From Chitinophagales bacterium (GTDB lineage Bacteria; Bacteroidota; Bacteroidia; Chitinophagales; CAIOSU01), in assembly GCA_040877935.1 (NCBI GenBank), contig JBBDNB010000063.1:1-45892 (forward strand): a DNA stretch of 45,892 nucleotides, written 5' to 3'. Within the stretch, counting starts at the first letter, position 1. Every line of letters begins with the position of its first letter. Shown here in pieces: positions 27,787 to 37,720 of the stretch. The translations under genes were made by a program, and so were the position numbers. The notes under the pieces are model-generated. The model made no database searches. It saw only the letters and a program-made list of their open reading frames with translations, and was not told where the DNA came from.

Positions 27787-27903
27787 ATGAAAGTTAGAGC
27801 ATCAATAAAGAAAAGAAGTGTGGATTGCAAAATTGTAAAACGCAAAGGACGCTTGTATGTAATTAACAAAAAGAATCCAAGATTTAAACAAAGACAAGGT
27901 TAG
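27787..27903 (+). CDS. rpmJ: 50S ribosomal protein L36 (zinc-free type)
   Basis: A 38-codon gene, easily missed because of its length. It encodes [20 protein letters not shown], continuing [18 protein letters not shown]. Compared with the zinc-ribbon L36 of E. coli, only Cys14 is kept; the other ligand positions are Ser11, Asn27 and Phe33, so it cannot form the usual Cys3-His zinc site. It is in the standard position between infA and rpsM. Confidence 0.97.
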   Translation: MKVRASIKKRSVDCKIVKRKGRLYVINKKNPRFKQRQG

Positions 27904-27907
27904 TACT

Positions 27908-28282
27908 ATGGCAAGAATAGCTGGAATTGATTTACCAAGAAACAAAAGAGGTGTAATTGGCTTGACCTATATCTATGGCATTGGCAATAGCACTGCTGCG
28001 GAAATCCTGAAAAAAGCAGGAGTAAGTCCAGACAAAAAAGTCGAAGAATGGGATGATGGCGAAATGACAAAAATTCGCCAGATCATTACCGACTTGAAAG
28101 TAGAAGGTGCTTTGCGCTCAGAGATGCAAACCAATATTAAACGAATGATGGATATTGGATGCTACAGAGGTGTTCGCCACAGAAAAGGACTTCCTTTGAG
28201 GGGGCAGAAAACCAAAACCAATGCGCGTACCAGGAAAGGAAAACGCAAAACTGTTGCAGGTAAAAAGAAAGTGACTAAATAA
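27908..28282 (+). CDS. rpsM: 30S ribosomal protein S13
   Basis: S13 forms subunit bridges and contacts P-site tRNA from the head. The 124-residue protein starts [26 protein letters not shown]-like and ends with the basic tail [25 protein letters not shown] in order. The helix-two-turn-helix segment [21 protein letters not shown] is clear. It follows rpmJ by 4 bases. Confidence 0.99.
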   Translation: MARIAGIDLPRNKRGVIGLTYIYGIGNSTAAEILKKAGVSPDKKVEEWDDGEMTKIRQIITDLKVEGALRSEMQTNIKRMMDIGCYRGVRHRKGLPLRGQKTKTNARTRKGKRKTVAGKKKVTK

Positions 28283-28300
28283 TAATTAATCCACAGAATA

Positions 28301-28702
28301 ATGGCAAAAACTACTAATAAACCCAAAGCGAAAGTCAGAAAAAGAAAAGTCGGTGTTGACGCAGAAGGTAAAGCATTTATTACCGCAAGTTTCAATAACC
28401 TGATCATTTCTTTCACAAATATGAAAGGACAGGTAATTTCATGGGGATCTGCCGGCAAAGCCGGTTTTAGAGGCTCTAAGAAAAACACTCCTTATGCAGC
28501 ACAAATGGCTACATCAGAAGCAGCAACAACTGCACATGATGCAGGTTTGAAAAAAGTGGAAGTGATAGTAAAAGGACCGGGATCAGGCAGAGAATCTGCC
28601 ATAAGAACCATCAGCCAAAGTGGTATTGAAGTAACAGTGATTAAAGATGTTACACCTCTACCCCACAACGGTTGCCGTCCACCCAAGAAAAGAAGAGTAT
28701 AA
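28301..28702 (+). CDS. rpsK: 30S ribosomal protein S11
   Basis: S11 lies on the platform near the E-site codon-anticodon helix. The 133-residue protein contains [30 protein letters not shown] in order, the [11 protein letters not shown] motif and the closing [17 protein letters not shown]. The N-terminus is a basic, disordered stretch ([15 protein letters not shown]). It is in normal alpha-operon order. Confidence 0.99.
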   Translation: MAKTTNKPKAKVRKRKVGVDAEGKAFITASFNNLIISFTNMKGQVISWGSAGKAGFRGSKKNTPYAAQMATSEAATTAHDAGLKKVEVIVKGPGSGRESAIRTISQSGIEVTVIKDVTPLPHNGCRPPKKRRV

Positions 28703-28739
28703 ATAATCAATCTAAGAGAAAAAGAAAACAAGATTCACA

Positions 28740-29345
28740 ATGGCTAGATACACAGGTCCAAGAACTAAAATTGCTCGCAAATTCGGAGAACCAATCTTTG
28801 GATTCGACAGAGTACTGGATAAAAAGAATTACCCGCCCGGCCAGCATGGCGTTTCAAAAAGAAGAAGAAATCCTTCTGAATATGGTATTCAATTAAAAGA
28901 AAAACAAAAAGCTAAATATACCTATGGTCTTCTTGAGCGCCAGTTTAGGAATACATTTAGTAAAGCTGCCAGCCGTAAAGGTGTTACAGGTGAAAACCTT
29001 TTGCAGTTTTTAGAAGCAAGATTGGACAATACTGTTTATCGATTGGGTATTGCCCCATCTAGAAGTGCTGCAAGACAATTAATCACACACAAGCACATTC
29101 TTGTAAACAATGAAATTGTGAATATTCCAAGTATGCAATTGACTCCCGGAGCAATTGTAAGTGTTAGAGAGCGATCTAAAGATATGGGGCTGATTCTTGA
29201 TTCCGTTTCTAAAAAATCAATGAAATTTAATTGGTTGGTATGGGACGAAACTAAACTCTCCGGGACATTTAACCAATACCCCACAAGGGAAGAAATACCA
29301 GAAAAAATAAACGAACAACTTATTGTTGAATTGTATTCTAAATAA
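28740..29345 (+). CDS. rpsD: 30S ribosomal protein S4
   Basis: S4 is a primary 16S rRNA binder, a decoding-fidelity protein, and the autogenous repressor of the alpha operon in E. coli. The 201-residue protein shows [40 protein letters not shown], and an S4 RNA-binding domain with [30 protein letters not shown] in order. It lacks the N-terminal zinc cysteines of some S4 proteins. Confidence 0.99.
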   Translation: MARYTGPRTKIARKFGEPIFGFDRVLDKKNYPPGQHGVSKRRRNPSEYGIQLKEKQKAKYTYGLLERQFRNTFSKAASRKGVTGENLLQFLEARLDNTVYRLGIAPSRSAARQLITHKHILVNNEIVNIPSMQLTPGAIVSVRERSKDMGLILDSVSKKSMKFNWLVWDETKLSGTFNQYPTREEIPEKINEQLIVELYSK

Positions 29346-29364
29346 TCATTAAAACCAGAAATAA

Positions 29365-30360
29365 ATGGGAATCCTTACATTTCAAAAACCCGATAAAATT
29401 ATAATGCAGAAAGCCACCGATTTCCAGGGGCTATTTGAATTTCGCCCATTGGAACCCGGTTTTGGTGTTACTGTTGGAAATGCATTAAGACGAGTATTAT
29501 TATCTTCACTTGAAGGACACGCCATTGCTGCTGTGAAAATTGAAGGAGTTGATCACGAATTTTCAACCATCAAAGGTGTGATGGAAGATATCACTGAAAT
29601 CATCCTTAACCTTAAACAGGTACGTCTGAAAAAACAAATTTCTGACGATTCAGACTTGGAAAAGATTTTTATTTCTGTAAAAGGGCAGGATAAATTTACT
29701 GCCGCAGATATTGAAAAACACACCAATGTATACAGAGTAATGAATCCTGATTTGGTGATTTGCAATATGGATCCAAGTGTAAAACTTGAATTGGAATTGA
29801 TCATCAATAAAGGAAGAGGCTATGTTCCATCAGATGAGCAAGACCTTGGTGAACTTTCGCTAGGCACTATTGCAGTAGATTCTATTTTCACACCCATTAA
29901 AAATGTGAAATACCACGTTGAAAATACACGTGTGGAACAAAAAACCGATTACGAAAAATTAGTGATCGAACTGGCTACAGATGGAACCATTCACCCTGAA
30001 GAAGCCATCAAAGAAGCCTCTAAAATATTGATTCAGCACCTGATGCTTATCTCAGATGAAAACATCACTTTCGATACTGCTGACAAACAAAATGAGGACA
30101 TTGTTGATGAGCACATCTTGCACATGAGAAAAGTGCTTAAAACACCTTTAGAAGATCTTGATCTTTCAGTAAGAGCATACAACTGCTTGAAAGCAGCTAA
30201 AATCAACTCACTTTCTGAATTGGTGCAGTACGACACAAATGAACTTTTGAAGTTCAGAAATTTTGGTAAAAAATCATTGGTAGAAATTGAAGCATTGATC
30301 AATGAAAAAGGTCTTTCATTTGGTATGGATCTTTCAAAGTTCAAGCTAAACGAGGAGTAA
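29365..30360 (+). CDS. rpoA: RNA polymerase alpha subunit
   Basis: Alpha dimer assembles RNA polymerase and contacts UP elements and activators. The 331-residue product has the N-terminal dimerisation domain ([30 protein letters not shown] in order, about 25-55) and an intact C-terminal domain ([35 protein letters not shown]). It lies between rpsD and rplQ, the conserved alpha-operon order. Confidence 0.99.
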   Translation: MGILTFQKPDKIIMQKATDFQGLFEFRPLEPGFGVTVGNALRRVLLSSLEGHAIAAVKIEGVDHEFSTIKGVMEDITEIILNLKQVRLKKQISDDSDLEKIFISVKGQDKFTAADIEKHTNVYRVMNPDLVICNMDPSVKLELELIINKGRGYVPSDEQDLGELSLGTIAVDSIFTPIKNVKYHVENTRVEQKTDYEKLVIELATDGTIHPEEAIKEASKILIQHLMLISDENITFDTADKQNEDIVDEHILHMRKVLKTPLEDLDLSVRAYNCLKAAKINSLSELVQYDTNELLKFRNFGKKSLVEIEALINEKGLSFGMDLSKFKLNEE

Positions 30361-30366
30361 TAAAAA

Positions 30367-31182
30367 ATGAGACACGGTAAAAAAGTAAATCACTTAAGTA
30401 GAAAAAGTGCACATCGCAAGGCGATGCTGGCCAATATGGCCTGCTCATTGATTGAGCACAAAAGGATCAAAACTACATTGGCCAAGGCAAAAGCTTTGAG
30501 AGTGTATGTCGAACCTGTAATTACAAAGGCGAAAAACGACACTACACATTCAAGAAGAACAGCTTTCCGCTATCTAAGAAACAAAGAAGCAATTAAAACT
30601 TTGTTTGATGAAATAGCACAGAAAATTGCTGAACGACCGGGTGGTTATACCAGAGTTATTAAACTGGGAAACAGATTGGGCGACAATGCAGATATCGCAC
30701 TCATCGAATTGGTTGATTACAATGATATTTATACCAATACTGATGAAGCTAAGCCTAAGAAAAAGAAACGTACAAGAAGGGCCGGTTCTAAATCCAGTTC
30801 AGATCAGGCAAAACCTGCTACAGAGGAAAGCAAAAAAACTGAAGCCCCTGAAGAAGAGGCAAAAGTAGCCGAAACAACTACTGAAATTGAGGAAAAAGCA
30901 CCTGAAGAAGCTAAAGCAAAGCCACAGGAAGCAGCTCCAGAAAAAGATGAGCAGCAAGAAGAGGCAAAGGCTAAGCCGGAGGCTGAAGAAAAGAAAGCTG
31001 ATGCAGAAGAAAAAACTGAAGAAGTAAAACCCGAAGCTAAAACTGGGGAAAAGCAAGCAGAAGACAAAGAAGCGGCAGAAGAAGAGAAAAAGCCTAAGGC
31101 TGAAAAAGAAGAGGAAGCCCCTGAGTCTGAAGCTAAAAAAGAGGATGACAAGAAAGAGGATGAAGATGATAAAGAAAAGTAA
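30367..31182 (+). CDS. rplQ: 50S ribosomal protein L17 with long charged C-terminal extension
   Basis: L17 binds 23S rRNA near the tunnel exit. The family core is residues 1-125 ([57 protein letters not shown]). It continues with a basic patch ([12 protein letters not shown], 129-140) and then about 130 residues of Glu/Lys/Ala/Pro low-complexity sequence, making 271 residues where E. coli L17 has 127. The tail is predicted disordered and strongly acidic. It is the last gene before the operon terminator. Tail function is unknown. Confidence 0.97.
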   Translation: MRHGKKVNHLSRKSAHRKAMLANMACSLIEHKRIKTTLAKAKALRVYVEPVITKAKNDTTHSRRTAFRYLRNKEAIKTLFDEIAQKIAERPGGYTRVIKLGNRLGDNADIALIELVDYNDIYTNTDEAKPKKKKRTRRAGSKSSSDQAKPATEESKKTEAPEEEAKVAETTTEIEEKAPEEAKAKPQEAAPEKDEQQEEAKAKPEAEEKKADAEEKTEEVKPEAKTGEKQAEDKEAAEEEKKPKAEKEEEAPESEAKKEDDKKEDEDDKEK

Positions 31183-31207
31183 TTGCTTTGTTATCAATCA
31201 ATAATAT

Positions 31208-31241
31208 AAAGGAATTGGTCTTTTGACTAATTCCTTTTTTT
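31208..31241 (+). terminator. Intrinsic terminator of the ribosomal protein operon
   Basis: A 13-base arm AAAGGAATTGGTC (31208-31220) pairs with GACTAATTCCTTT (31225-31237), with one G-T wobble and a TTTT loop, followed by more T residues. It lies 25 bases after the rplQ stop and before carA, so it should end the long ribosomal transcript. Confidence 0.9.
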
Positions 31242-31269
31242 ATAAATAAAAAGACCGAACTAAAGCCAA

Positions 31270-32361
31270 ATGGAATCAAAAAATGCACTGCTGATATTAG
31301 AGGATGGTACAATTTTTAAAGGAAAAGCTGCTGGTGCCATTGGTACTGCTTCCGGAGAAATTTGCTTCAATACCGGAATGACAGGCTATCAGGAAATTTT
31401 TACAGACCCCTCCTATTACAAACAAGTGATGCTGCTGACTGCTGATCATATCGGAAACTACGGCATCAATTATGAAGAGGTTGAATCCGATTCCATTAAA
31501 ATAGCTGCTCTGGTTTGTAAAAATTTCTCGGGAAAAGTTTATTCCCGTAAAAATGGAGATTGCTCCATACAAGAATACTTTGAAAAAGAAGGACTTGTAG
31601 CTATCTGTAATGTTGATACAAGAGCCCTGGTAAGGCATATCAGGAATAAAGGTGCAATGAACTGCATTATCTCCTCTGAAACAGATAATATAGATGCATT
31701 AAAAGCCCAACTGAAAAAAGTACCATCAATGGAAGGCCTTGAACTCGCCTCTGAAGTAAGCACTAAAGAACCCTATTTTTATGGCGTGGAAAATTCAGAA
31801 AAGAGAGTGGCCGTAATTGATTTCGGTATCAAGAAAAATATTTTACGCTGCCTGGCGGAAAGAGGCGTTTACATGAAAGTCTTTCCAGCAAATACAGATT
31901 TTGAAACCATAGAAGAATGGGCACCACATGCCTATTTCCTTTCCAATGGACCTGGAGACCCCGCCCCTATGGATTATGCAGTAAAAACAGCACAAAAAAT
32001 TATTGAAAGCGGAAAGCCCACATTTGGCATTTGCCTGGGACACCAAATACTGGCACTGGCCAATGATGTAAAAACATTCAAAATGTTCAACGGACACCGT
32101 GGCATCAATCACCCAGTGCAACATCTGGAAAGCAAACTTTGCCAAATCACTTCACAAAACCACGGCTTTGCGGTTGAAAAAGATGGCCTGGAACACAATG
32201 ATGCGCTGGAGATTACACATCTACACTTAAATGACAATACAGTAGCAGGCCTTAAAATGAAAGGGAAACCGGTGTTTTCTGTACAGTATCACCCAGAGGC
32301 TTCACCCGGCCCGGAAGATTCCAGGTATTTATTTGATCAGTTTGTTGAACTCTTAAATTAA
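31270..32361 (+). CDS. carA: Carbamoyl-phosphate synthase small subunit
   Basis: Glutamine amidotransferase subunit that supplies ammonia to CarB for carbamoyl phosphate, used in pyrimidine and arginine synthesis. The 363-residue protein has the N-terminal CarA domain (EICFNTGMTGYQEIFTDPSY in order) and a class I GATase domain with the catalytic triad Cys255 (FGICLGHQ), His341 and Glu343 (QYHPEASPGP). The oxyanion motif SNGPGDP is present. It starts after the ribosomal terminator and is 6 bases upstream of eno, so carA and eno likely share a transcript. carB is not in the window. Confidence 0.98.
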   Translation: MESKNALLILEDGTIFKGKAAGAIGTASGEICFNTGMTGYQEIFTDPSYYKQVMLLTADHIGNYGINYEEVESDSIKIAALVCKNFSGKVYSRKNGDCSIQEYFEKEGLVAICNVDTRALVRHIRNKGAMNCIISSETDNIDALKAQLKKVPSMEGLELASEVSTKEPYFYGVENSEKRVAVIDFGIKKNILRCLAERGVYMKVFPANTDFETIEEWAPHAYFLSNGPGDPAPMDYAVKTAQKIIESGKPTFGICLGHQILALANDVKTFKMFNGHRGINHPVQHLESKLCQITSQNHGFAVEKDGLEHNDALEITHLHLNDNTVAGLKMKGKPVFSVQYHPEASPGPEDSRYLFDQFVELLN

Positions 32362-33651
<1,290 letters not shown>

Positions 33652-33735
33652 CAGAGCACTGTCGTTTTGTTGATAAGTAATTATATTCAAGCCTGAAGCT
33701 TTCTTATATTTCAGGCAAACTCTCAATGTGTATTT

Positions 33736-34035
33736 ATGCGCAAATACTGGGATAAAATACCGCCCTGGCTCAGGAATAAGTACAGCCTGACACTGATCGT
33801 TTTCATTGTCTGGATGAGTTTTATTGATCGCAATGATTTCTTTTCACAATTGAGCCTTAATCAACAGCTCAAAGAAATGGAAGCAGAAAGAAAGTACTAT
33901 CAGGAAAAATTGCAGGAAGTACAACTGATGCACAAAGACCTGTTTAAAAATGAGGAAAACCTCGAACGCTACGCCCGCGAACAATACCTAATGAAGAAAG
34001 ACGGTGAGGAGCTTTTTATTATTGTGGAGGAGTGA
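33736..34035 (+). CDS. FtsB/DivIC-family septum formation protein
   Basis: A 99-residue bitopic membrane protein: short cytoplasmic N-terminus, one hydrophobic segment (about 17-33, YSLTLIVFIVWMSFI), then a coiled coil (about 40-75) and a C-terminal REQYLMKKDGEELFII segment typical of the DivIC/FtsB family. Such proteins bridge FtsL and FtsQ in the divisome. It follows eno after 84 bases. It meets the lipoprotein gene on the other strand with only 3 bases between the stop codons. Whether it should be called FtsB or DivIC cannot be settled by sequence. Confidence 0.88.
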   Translation: MRKYWDKIPPWLRNKYSLTLIVFIVWMSFIDRNDFFSQLSLNQQLKEMEAERKYYQEKLQEVQLMHKDLFKNEENLERYAREQYLMKKDGEELFIIVEE

Positions 34036-34038
34036 GGT

Positions 34039-34977
34039 TTAAAAACCAATATCTTTCAACTCCAAGTATTTCACATTTTCTAGTTGCAGCAATTTTTTCA
34101 TTTCTTGCTCTTTAAAAGTAATCTCTGGATAATTACCCATAAAAACCACATCTTTCATCGTACAATTAGAATACACCCCAATCTCTTTAAACCTACTTTC
34201 TCCATAGAATTTTACTTTGGAAAAATCTGCTTTGCTGAATTCCGTTTTGATGAAGTCTGCCCGATCCTTAAAGTTGCTGTTTCCAAAATTCAATCGATCA
34301 TCAAAACTGGCATAGCTAAAGAAAGCTCCCTGCTTAAAGTTTAACAAAGTGAAATCAGCATAAGCAGAGCATCGGATAGAGCTAAATTGCGCAGTGCCAT
34401 TAAAAGTAGATCCCTGGAAAGCACAGTTTTTAGCAAATTCACTCTCCATAAAATTCACTTTCCAATTGAAAAAGCTGTTGTGAAAATTCGTTTCACCTAA
34501 AAACAAGCAATTGCTGAAATTGGCTGTACTCTGAAAGTGCCCACCCTCCATTCGAAACCTTTTCTTAAAAACCGATTTTTGAAACTGAACACTTCCTCTA
34601 TAAGAGGCTTCTCTGATATCCAATTCACCTTCAACAGTGCAATTGATCAAACTAAAGTTTTTCTCAAAACCACATGCAAGCATTGAAGATTCATTTAATG
34701 AAAAACCAATAATATCTCCGGAAATCTTGCAATCGATAAGTGTTATAGAACTACTGATATTTATTTGCTCTAACAAATCGGACACTCTATATTTTGTGTT
34801 TAAGCGAGTAAAGTCTAAATCACCTTCAATAACTATGTTTTTGTAATAAACATCCTCGCCTTTTTCTATTTGCTTTAAAATACTTGTTGCTTTCACCACC
34901 TGGTTGGCTTTTAAGGTTTTGTTATTTGTGCATGACTGTAAAAAACAGCCCAATAGTAATATGCTGAGGATTTTCAT
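34039..34977 (-). CDS. Pentapeptide-repeat-like lipoprotein
   Basis: Predicted lipoprotein: from the second ATG (MKILSILLLGCFLQSC) the lipobox LQSC places the lipidated cysteine at residue 16; a start three codons earlier (34986) is also possible. From about residue 85 on, the sequence shows right-handed beta-helix spacing of the pentapeptide type, with Phe/Leu every fifth position (TANFSNCLF, GETNFHNSFF, AQFSSIR, ADFTLLNF, RADFIKTEF, ADFSKVKF). There is no enzymatic motif. Function is unknown; pentapeptide proteins can bind partners or mimic DNA, but a lipid-anchored one more likely has a structural or envelope role. A terminator-like hairpin separates it from the peptidase gene upstream. 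Confidence 0.75.
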   Translation of the reverse strand: MKILSILLLGCFLQSCTNNKTLKANQVVKATSILKQIEKGEDVYYKNIVIEGDLDFTRLNTKYRVSDLLEQINISSSITLIDCKISGDIIGFSLNESSMLACGFEKNFSLINCTVEGELDIREASYRGSVQFQKSVFKKRFRMEGGHFQSTANFSNCLFLGETNFHNSFFNWKVNFMESEFAKNCAFQGSTFNGTAQFSSIRCSAYADFTLLNFKQGAFFSYASFDDRLNFGNSNFKDRADFIKTEFSKADFSKVKFYGESRFKEIGVYSNCTMKDVVFMGNYPEITFKEQEMKKLLQLENVKYLELKDIGF

Positions 34978-35000
34978 TTTGGCCATAAGGTTTATTAAGA

Positions 35001-35036
35001 TAAAAGGCTGTACATTAAAAATTTAATGCACAGCCT
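35001..35036 (-). terminator. Intrinsic terminator after the C1 peptidase gene
   Basis: On the - strand AGGCTGTGCATTAA pairs with TTAATGTACAGCCT (one mismatch), with an AT-rich loop, followed by TTTTA. It lies 24 bases past the stop of the papain-like peptidase and just before the start of the pentapeptide lipoprotein, so the latter probably has its own weak promoter or depends on read-through. Confidence 0.75.
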
Positions 35037-35059
35037 CTAAAATACCGCTTTCTATATTA

Positions 35060-36781
35060 TCAATTTCCGGTTCTGATCTGAGAACGGGCACCACTGTTTT
35101 TATAGGCCTGTAAGCGCTGGTCAAAACGACCGTTTTGCTTATCTCTAAGTAACATTTTTTTGATTTCCACAGGACTGTATGCATTAGGATTGACCTTGCT
35201 AACAGCGGAATTGAATTCAGAACTGCGTTTTTCTGATAGCCCCGGTTTATTACCCGGAAAACTAAATCCGCTCATGCCTCTTTTACCTGTTTTACCAACA
35301 TGCACACCATTACTGAAAATAGCAGGATAATGTGAAGTGGTGTAAAAAAGATTGTTTTGCTCGTTAGGCTCTTCAAAAACATTGCTGATATCAGCATAGA
35401 TGAGCAAATAATAGGCTCCATTCAAAGTATTTGGAACCTGGTAACCTTGAAAAATACTACTGGTATTGAAAATCAGGCTGGCCATATCTCCACCACCTGG
35501 AATATCTCCGTTGATCACACAATCAGAACCATTACAATTGAAGGTGTTTTGCTGAATAGTGGTGTTGAATTTATTGTAAAAAAGAAAGCCATAATCATTG
35601 GCATCATAGGCATTGTAATAGATGTAATACATTGACCAGTCACTACTTGCAGAAGCGGCCTGACTTCCGATATTGTATATATTATACTCGATCTCTCTGT
35701 TTGGTCCGGTACCACCATCAGTGGAATAGTCCTGAAATGCCCAGGCAGCCAAATCCACTCCAGAAGCATTGGGATTGACATTTGGAGGGTTATCACCTGA
35801 TCCATCGGCAGCTACATAGAGGTTTTGACCAAAGCAAAAATCATTGATCAGGAAATTATAATCGATCCATATAAACCCTATATCTCCCCATGTATCTCCC
35901 CAAGAGTTGACCACTCGGAAAGCTCCGCTCGATCCTTTGCTGTCGTCATAACCAACAATTACCATAGCATGGTAGGCATGAATGCCCACATTATTAAATC
36001 CGCTGTGGCTGGAAATCACTTGGTCGTTGTTCCAATTCATGAAATTATCTCCAAGTCTTGCACCTAAAATTACAGGTACATTATCGGCTATGTAATTTTT
36101 AATTGTATTAACATCCTGTGAAATTCTACGGTAATTGCTGATTTTGTGGCCTGACGCTTCAGAATTCCAGGAAGACTGAATATTGGATTGATGACAACCA
36201 TTCAGGTTTTGATAGGGAACAGTTTGCACAGTAGCAATTCCGTCATTCAGCACTACATTCAATGCAGGCTCAAAATTTGTACCCTCACAATTGGGTGATT
36301 TAAGTTGGTCATCGATCTTAAGAAAAAGATATTTTGGACTCAGTTGATTGGAAGCTTGGGAAAGTTGTGAAGCTCCCCAATTATTACTCATAGCTTCAAG
36401 AGCAGTTTTGTAATTGTATCCCACCGCCCAGGAAACACAGGTTCCAAATTGTCCCTGATCACCTATAGGTGGAAAGTGTTCAGTGAGGTCATAAGCAGCA
36501 GGCACCTGGCCACTACCAAACTGATCAGAAACATCAACTGAAACAGGTATTTGAGTAGGGTCATCATCCCCGCCCCAACCGAGGCGATATGCTGAACTGT
36601 CATTGTTATTATTGGTCTTGTTTTCACAAAACACACCAGAAAAGCCTGTAGGACAGTCACATGAACCGTCATTGCATTGTCCTCCGTTTTGACAAACTAC
36701 ATCCTCGCAATCATTAATTTCTTTTTTACATGCACTTAAAGCTATTGCAAAGCAAAAAGCTATTAAAAAAAAGTTTTTCAT
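35060..36781 (-). CDS. Lipoprotein papain-family (C1A) cysteine peptidase with EGF-like domain
   Basis: The 573-residue protein has a lipoprotein signal (lipobox LSAC, Cys18). Residues 25-52 form an EGF-like module with six cysteines (25, 30, 36, 41, 43, 52) in the pattern CxNGGxCxxxxCxCxxGFxGxxC. Residues about 95-315 are a C1A peptidase: oxyanion Gln109 and nucleophile Cys115 (GDQGQFGTCVSWA), His271 (YHAMVIVGYDD) and Asn292 (VNSWGDTWGD). No I29 prodomain is seen. Residues about 340-470 resemble a CARDB-type beta domain, and the C-terminus is charged (KKMLLRDKQNGR). It is predicted to be an outer-membrane-anchored protease that degrades extracellular or periplasmic protein. It appears to be monocistronic, with a possible operator upstream. 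Confidence 0.92.
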   Translation of the reverse strand: MKNFFLIAFCFAIALSACKKEINDCEDVVCQNGGQCNDGSCDCPTGFSGVFCENKTNNNNDSSAYRLGWGGDDDPTQIPVSVDVSDQFGSGQVPAAYDLTEHFPPIGDQGQFGTCVSWAVGYNYKTALEAMSNNWGASQLSQASNQLSPKYLFLKIDDQLKSPNCEGTNFEPALNVVLNDGIATVQTVPYQNLNGCHQSNIQSSWNSEASGHKISNYRRISQDVNTIKNYIADNVPVILGARLGDNFMNWNNDQVISSHSGFNNVGIHAYHAMVIVGYDDSKGSSGAFRVVNSWGDTWGDIGFIWIDYNFLINDFCFGQNLYVAADGSGDNPPNVNPNASGVDLAAWAFQDYSTDGGTGPNREIEYNIYNIGSQAASASSDWSMYYIYYNAYDANDYGFLFYNKFNTTIQQNTFNCNGSDCVINGDIPGGGDMASLIFNTSSIFQGYQVPNTLNGAYYLLIYADISNVFEEPNEQNNLFYTTSHYPAIFSNGVHVGKTGKRGMSGFSFPGNKPGLSEKRSSEFNSAVSKVNPNAYSPVEIKKMLLRDKQNGRFDQRLQAYKNSGARSQIRTGN

Positions 36782-36867
36782 GATGATTTTTATTTGATTT
36801 TAGATTCCAAATAAAAGTCATCTTTTTAAATAATCCAAATATTCCGGAACAAATCAACTATTAAATA

Positions 36868-36894
36868 ATAAACAGACCTTTGTTTATAAACAGA
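36868..36894. promoter_or_regulatory. Palindrome and direct repeat upstream of the C1 peptidase gene
   Basis: TGTTTATAAACA (36881-36892) is a perfect 12-base palindrome, and ATAAACAGA occurs twice, at 36868-36876 and 36886-36894 (18 bases apart). The site is about 90-110 bases before the peptidase start codon. This suits an operator for a dimeric regulator, but no regulator gene is nearby. Confidence 0.35.
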
Positions 36895-36975
36895 TTACTA
36901 ATTTTGCCTTAACACAATGTATTTTGTTGAACAATAAAAATAAACGGGGGTGGGAAATAAATCAATTGAAATTCA

Positions 36976-37608
36976 CTAAAACCCTATCCCAAAGCCCATA
37001 TTGAAATAAGGCCTGCGTATTGGGTAATAGTCATTGGTATTGAGGTTTACAAGCATGGTCATGCTCATAAATGAGTTTCTGCCAACCATAAAATTATAGC
37101 CCAATCCGCCAAACATGGTGTGAAAAGTTCCCCTGGATCGAATTATGCCGGAAACGCCATCGCTATAAAGGTATTCTGTATTCACCATCTGGTATTCAAG
37201 CTGAGCAAAAAGACCATCCCATATAAAAACCCTGTCGAAAAGACGTGCTCCATAGGAATGAAATTTATTGCCCCCGGGATACTGGTACATATCCCCCCGG
37301 TAATTGGTGTATTGGTAGGAAATACCAGCTCCCACCTGCATGCGGTCTTCAATCACTTCATAAATGACATCGGGTGAAATATCAAGGAATACAATATTGC
37401 CAAAAGCAAAGCCAAAGCCCCCACCAAAGTACAAGCGTTCCTTGTCAAAGAATTTGTCGTCCTTTTCCAATTCCTCTTCAATAGCTTCTTCTTTCTCCCT
37501 GACTTTGTCAAAGTTAAATTCATCCTCGTATTCCTGGGCAAAAAGAGAATGGGCTGAAAACAAAATCAACAGCGTGGAAAAAATGAATTTTGTATAATTA
37601 TTACTCAT
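36976..37608 (-). CDS. Predicted outer-membrane beta-barrel protein
   Basis: Starting at the ATG of MSNNYTKFIF, the 210-residue product has a signal peptide ending ...AHSLFAQ and a charged segment (EYEDEFNFDKVREKEEAIEEELEKDDKF-type, about residues 20-45). It continues with alternating amphipathic strands rich in Gly and aromatic residues (FGGGFGFAFGN, GAGISYQYTNYRG, MFGGLGYNFMVGRN), ending FNMGFGIGF with the terminal Phe expected for BamA recognition. Family is not recognised. It lies 112 bases downstream of the PorP/SprF gene in the same direction and may be part of that secretion operon. An upstream in-frame ATG at 37635 would disturb the signal peptide. Confidence 0.7.
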   Translation of the reverse strand: MSNNYTKFIFSTLLILFSAHSLFAQEYEDEFNFDKVREKEEAIEEELEKDDKFFDKERLYFGGGFGFAFGNIVFLDISPDVIYEVIEDRMQVGAGISYQYTNYRGDMYQYPGGNKFHSYGARLFDRVFIWDGLFAQLEYQMVNTEYLYSDGVSGIIRSRGTFHTMFGGLGYNFMVGRNSFMSMTMLVNLNTNDYYPIRRPYFNMGFGIGF

Positions 37609-37720
37609 GGTATCTGAAGATGAATATAACATCAATTTTTGTGAAATCGTATTTTGCTACTTGCCTTATAAATAAATTAAGTGACTGTATGGTTCAAAAA
37701 TATTCAGCTTTAGCGATAAA

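Noticed and set aside
30799-31197. Long antisense frame rich in Phe, Leu and Ser opposite the L17 tail
   Set aside because: It is the mirror of GAA/AAA/GCA codons in the low-complexity tail; composition mimics membrane proteins but there is no start context or family resemblance.
33691-33717. Hairpin GCCTGAA...TTCAGGC between eno and the DivIC-like gene
   Set aside because: Seven pairs with a 12-base loop and no T-run; not convincing as a terminator and no riboregulator features.
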